DNA from: an uncultured Prevotellaceae bacterium
Lineage (GTDB): Bacteria; Bacteroidota; Bacteroidia; Bacteroidales; Bacteroidaceae
Direction: 5' to 3'
DNA length: 64,000 bases
Assembly (NCBI GenBank): GCA_900316585.1
Contig: ONDM01000003.1
Coordinates: 218,253 to 282,252, forward strand
Below the pieces are notes generated by a model, which did no database searches, was not told the DNA's origin, and saw only the letters and a list, made by a program, of their open reading frames with translations. The position numbers were made by a program, and so were the translations under genes. This document shows positions 61,969 through 64,000 of the stretch, in pieces; positions within the stretch are counted from its first letter, which is position 1; every line of letters begins with the position of its first letter.

Positions 61969-63569
61969 CAAAAAAAGAAGAAAAAGAGCTCCGCCAACTA
62001 GAGGTGGTGGTAAGCCGTATAGAGGAGAAAAAGATAGACATTACCTCCAACTACAGTGACTGGGTGAACATCTGCTTTGCCTGTGCCACCATCGAAGGAG
62101 AGTATCCACCCGATGAAGAGGGGAACACCCTGGAGAAAGGCCGTGTCCTGCTGCGCCGCATCAGTCAGTTCCATCCCCAATATTCTCAGGAAGACTGTGA
62201 CCGGAAGTATGAGAACTGCAAGAAGGGGAATAGGGGAATGGTACATATCGCCACCATCCTGGAAATAGCCAAGAAACACGGGGTGGACATCAGCAGGCCC
62301 AAGGGACGGCCAAAGAAAGAAGGGGGGGATGAGGAAATCGTTACCCGTTCCGAACTGGTGGTCGAGTTCCTTCAGACCAGGAAGCTCCGTTTCGACATGG
62401 TTTCCCGGAAGAACCAGCACTATCAGAATGAACAGTGGGTGGAACTGAAAGAGCGCGACAGGAACACCCTGCTCTATGAATGCTGCAAGTGGGCCAAGAA
62501 AGACATCTCCAGCAGCATCTTCCAGGATATGCTACACTCCGATACCATCCCATCCGTGCACCCCCTCCGGGAATACGTGAACGGACTGCCGGCCTGGGAC
62601 CCCTCACAGCCCGACTACATCACGCAGGCAGCTTCCATGGTGCATGTGCGGCAGCTCAAACCAGGCGACCTAGGACAAGCCCTTTGGGAAGATTGTTTCA
62701 AGAAATGGTTCGTGGCCATGGTAGCCTCATGGATGGAAGATAAGGTGGTGAACCATCAGGTGCTGGTGCTCATCGGCGAGCAGGGCATCTACAAGACCAC
62801 CTGGCTGGACAGCCTCATTCCTCCAGAGCTGGAGCAGTACCTGAGCAAGCAGACTAGTACCGACCGCCTGGACAAGGATGAACAGCTCCGGGCTACCGAG
62901 TTTGCCCTGATCAACATGGATGAGATAGACAAGATGGGCGACCGCGAGCTGAATGCCATGAAGTCGCTCATCACCGCCACCGACGTGAACGTCCGTGCCC
63001 CGTATGGAACTGGCAAGGAACGCTATGTGAGACTGGCCAGCTATGTGGCTTCGGGCAATAAAGACCGCTTCCTCACGGACAACACCGGTAACCGCCGTTG
63101 GCTGCCATTCAACGTGGAACGCATCGACTCCCCGTACCAGAACAAGCTCCCATACGCCGGCATGTATGCCCAGGCCCTCTACCTTTACCAGCACGGCTAC
63201 TCCTACTGGTTCGACCTGGACCAGATCCATGGAATGTCCCAGCATGTGAACGAGTTCATGGTAGAGTCCATGGAAGAGCAGCTCATCCCCGTCTATTATG
63301 AACCCGCAAAACCGAATGATGTTGACTCCATATTCCTTACAGTAGCAGAGATTAGTAGTCATCTTATTTCTTTGGGTAATATAAAGAAACCAATGGACAT
63401 ACGCTCTCTAGGTATTGCTATGAAAAAGCTAGGTTTCCTATGCAAACGTGACGGTAAACTACGCACCAGAGGATATATTGTCCGGGAAAAGAATGCTAGC
63501 GAAATAGAGCAGACCCACAAGCAGATGGCCATGGAAGAATTGCCTTTGCAGGGAGACCTACCTTTTTAA
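61965..63569 (+). CDS. VapE-family (virulence-associated E) P-loop protein
   Basis: The 534-residue protein begins with a PriCT-2-like helical region (SNYSDWVNICFACATI, about residues 20-100), and carries the VapE ATPase domain with the degenerate Walker A IGEQGIYKTTWLD, ALINMDEIDKM (Walker B) and SGNKDRFLTDNTGNRRWLPF. Related to phage primase-helicases. It should act in DNA replication of a mobile element. The stop is overlapped by the ATG of a tiny repeat-derived frame. Confidence 0.88.
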   Translation: MTKKEEKELRQLEVVVSRIEEKKIDITSNYSDWVNICFACATIEGEYPPDEEGNTLEKGRVLLRRISQFHPQYSQEDCDRKYENCKKGNRGMVHIATILEIAKKHGVDISRPKGRPKKEGGDEEIVTRSELVVEFLQTRKLRFDMVSRKNQHYQNEQWVELKERDRNTLLYECCKWAKKDISSSIFQDMLHSDTIPSVHPLREYVNGLPAWDPSQPDYITQAASMVHVRQLKPGDLGQALWEDCFKKWFVAMVASWMEDKVVNHQVLVLIGEQGIYKTTWLDSLIPPELEQYLSKQTSTDRLDKDEQLRATEFALINMDEIDKMGDRELNAMKSLITATDVNVRAPYGTGKERYVRLASYVASGNKDRFLTDNTGNRRWLPFNVERIDSPYQNKLPYAGMYAQALYLYQHGYSYWFDLDQIHGMSQHVNEFMVESMEEQLIPVYYEPAKPNDVDSIFLTVAEISSHLISLGNIKKPMDIRSLGIAMKKLGFLCKRDGKLRTRGYIVREKNASEIEQTHKQMAMEELPLQGDLPF

Positions 63570-63622
63570 TGGCGGACAAGGCGGACAAGGCGGACATCAC
63601 TTTTGAAAACTTCAGAAAATAA
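63569..63622 (+). CDS. 17-codon frame coupled to vapE, made of a nonamer repeat
   Basis: A TAATG junction links the vapE stop to a short frame encoding MADKADKADITFENFRK, built from GGCGGACAA units. It may be translated by re-initiation, but the repeat also forms an inverted repeat with 63698-63715, so a structural role is equally likely. Confidence 0.3.
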   Translation: MADKADKADITFENFRK

Positions 63623-63715
63623 ATAATAAATCACATTGCGTAGTGCGTAGTGTGATTTTTTATTTTTTCCCTACAAGTTTAGAAAATGCAAAAAATCATG
63701 TCCGCCTTGTCCGCC
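63580..63715. repeat. 18-bp inverted repeat enclosing a terminator hairpin
   Basis: GGCGGACAAGGCGGACAT at 63580-63597 and its exact reverse complement at 63698-63715 enclose AAATCACA / TGTGATTT (63628-63635, 63651-63658), which is followed by TTTTTTATTTTTTCC and looks like the terminator of vapE. The loop carries a direct GCGTAGT repeat. Confidence 0.75.
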
Positions 63716-63720
63716 AAGAA

Positions 63721-63746
63721 CCAGCAACGAGCGCAGCGATGTTGCG
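63721..63746 (+). repeat. REP-like palindromic repeat, copy 3
   Basis: GCAAC and GTTGC arms around a GAGCGCAGC core; opposite orientation to the copy at 60712-60737. Confidence 0.65.
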
Positions 63747-63787
63747 GTAATTAAACTACATCAAATGCTTTATAGGACGTAGGGCTT

Positions 63788-63848
63788 AAGATTAGTAATC
63801 TTCGAGCCATAAGATTAGTATTCTTCAAGGGGTAAGATTACTAATCTT
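63788..63848. repeat. Three 15-bp palindromes on a 23-bp pitch
   Basis: AAGATTAGTAATCTT (63788-63802), AAGATTAGTATTCTT (63811-63825) and AAGATTACTAATCTT (63834-63848). The first and third are perfect odd palindromes and reverse complements of each other; the second has one altered base. Regular spacing of 23 bp suggests a cooperative protein-binding array, such as operators or iterons. Confidence 0.75.
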
Positions 63849-63873
63849 CAGGAGTGAGGAATATGTTCCCCAA

Positions 63874-63946
63874 CTGGCGACGAGCGAAGCAATGTCGCCT
63901 TCCCAGACATAGGCCCGGCCTCATAAATTTTGCGTGAAGAAAACAG
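63874..63946 (+). repeat. Flanking direct repeat of about 73 bp, right copy
   Basis: Same orientation as 60768-60841 and nearly identical, starting with the GGCGAC...GTCGCC palindrome and ending GTGAAGAAAACAG. After it comes a small stem GGGAC-GAA-GTCCC at 63983-63995. No gene is seen to the end of the window. Confidence 0.8.
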
Positions 63947-64000
63947 AACCCTCTTTCCGTTAAGAAATGCACACCTGTTTGAGGGACGAAGTCCCGAGTT

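Noticed and set aside
63571..63597. GGCGGACAA tandem repeat as CRISPR
   Set aside because: Contiguous 9-bp units with no spacers and no cas genes.

Overview
The window reads as a chromosomal segment of a gut-type Bacteroidales bacterium, most likely Bacteroidaceae. The signs are repeated -7 elements of the form TAnnTTTG, with TTTG about 19-20 nt upstream in the clearest cases, a trpBEGDCFA operon, secreted GH20/GH92/GH3 enzymes, an UpxY-like NusG paralogue beside a polysaccharide locus, and a BT4734-like/VapE gene pair. I see no rRNA, tRNA, CRISPR array or transposase. Layout. (1) 1-15.5 kb, plus strand: a Wzx/Wzy-type exopolysaccharide or capsule cluster. It has glycosyltransferases, a cytidylyltransferase + SDR + LicD trio, flippase, polymerase, an FrhB-like protein with a pyruvyl transferase, then a separately promoted wzc-wza-wecG export unit. 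(2) 15.6-21.2 kb: a large NusG/UpxY-like protein that looks internally duplicated, a GH20 hexosaminidase and two tandem acyltransferases. (3) 21.3-25.6 kb, minus: a GH20-GH92 pair for host-type glycans. (4) 25.7-32.3 kb, minus: the complete tryptophan operon, preceded by a previously unannotated 18-residue leader peptide with tandem Trp codons and an intrinsic terminator, so it looks attenuation-controlled. (5) 32.4-34.4 kb: mazG, a voltage-gated-type K+ channel and a small membrane protein. (6) 34.5-60.6 kb: the most unusual region. Three small proteins (A, B, C) share the N-terminus MEKKIYxKP and an NxYxxxC motif but have unrelated remainders and no signal peptide. Around them, interleaved with housekeeping and polysaccharide genes, lie a PqqD-like/nucleotidyltransferase fusion, a radical SAM/SPASM enzyme, an ABC exporter, a PqqD-HprK-like kinase-S24/S26 peptidase operon and a divergently transcribed outer-membrane barrel. 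These are the parts list of a peptide maturation and export system (RiPP-like). I infer one dispersed system. The same stretch carries a GT-C-like membrane protein, a DUF1573 protein, an esterase, a GH3 enzyme, a TolC-HlyD-ABC2-ABC2 efflux operon, and a pglD-glf-GT4-pglC-like set. (7) 60.6-64 kb: a BT4734-like + VapE replication-type module, preceded by a strongly rod-folding candidate RNA, flanked by direct repeats of about 73 bp and accompanied by REP-like palindromes and an array of three 15-bp palindromes. An unexpected cross-link is a shared promoter architecture: TTAGGGG, 17 nt, then a -7-like box lying inside an inverted repeat. It occurs upstream of the NusG-like gene, peptide A and the secreted protein at 46532-47029, with a degenerate copy at peptide B. 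It could mark a small regulon joining polysaccharide control and the peptide system. Functions are assigned from motifs read by eye; no database search was possible.
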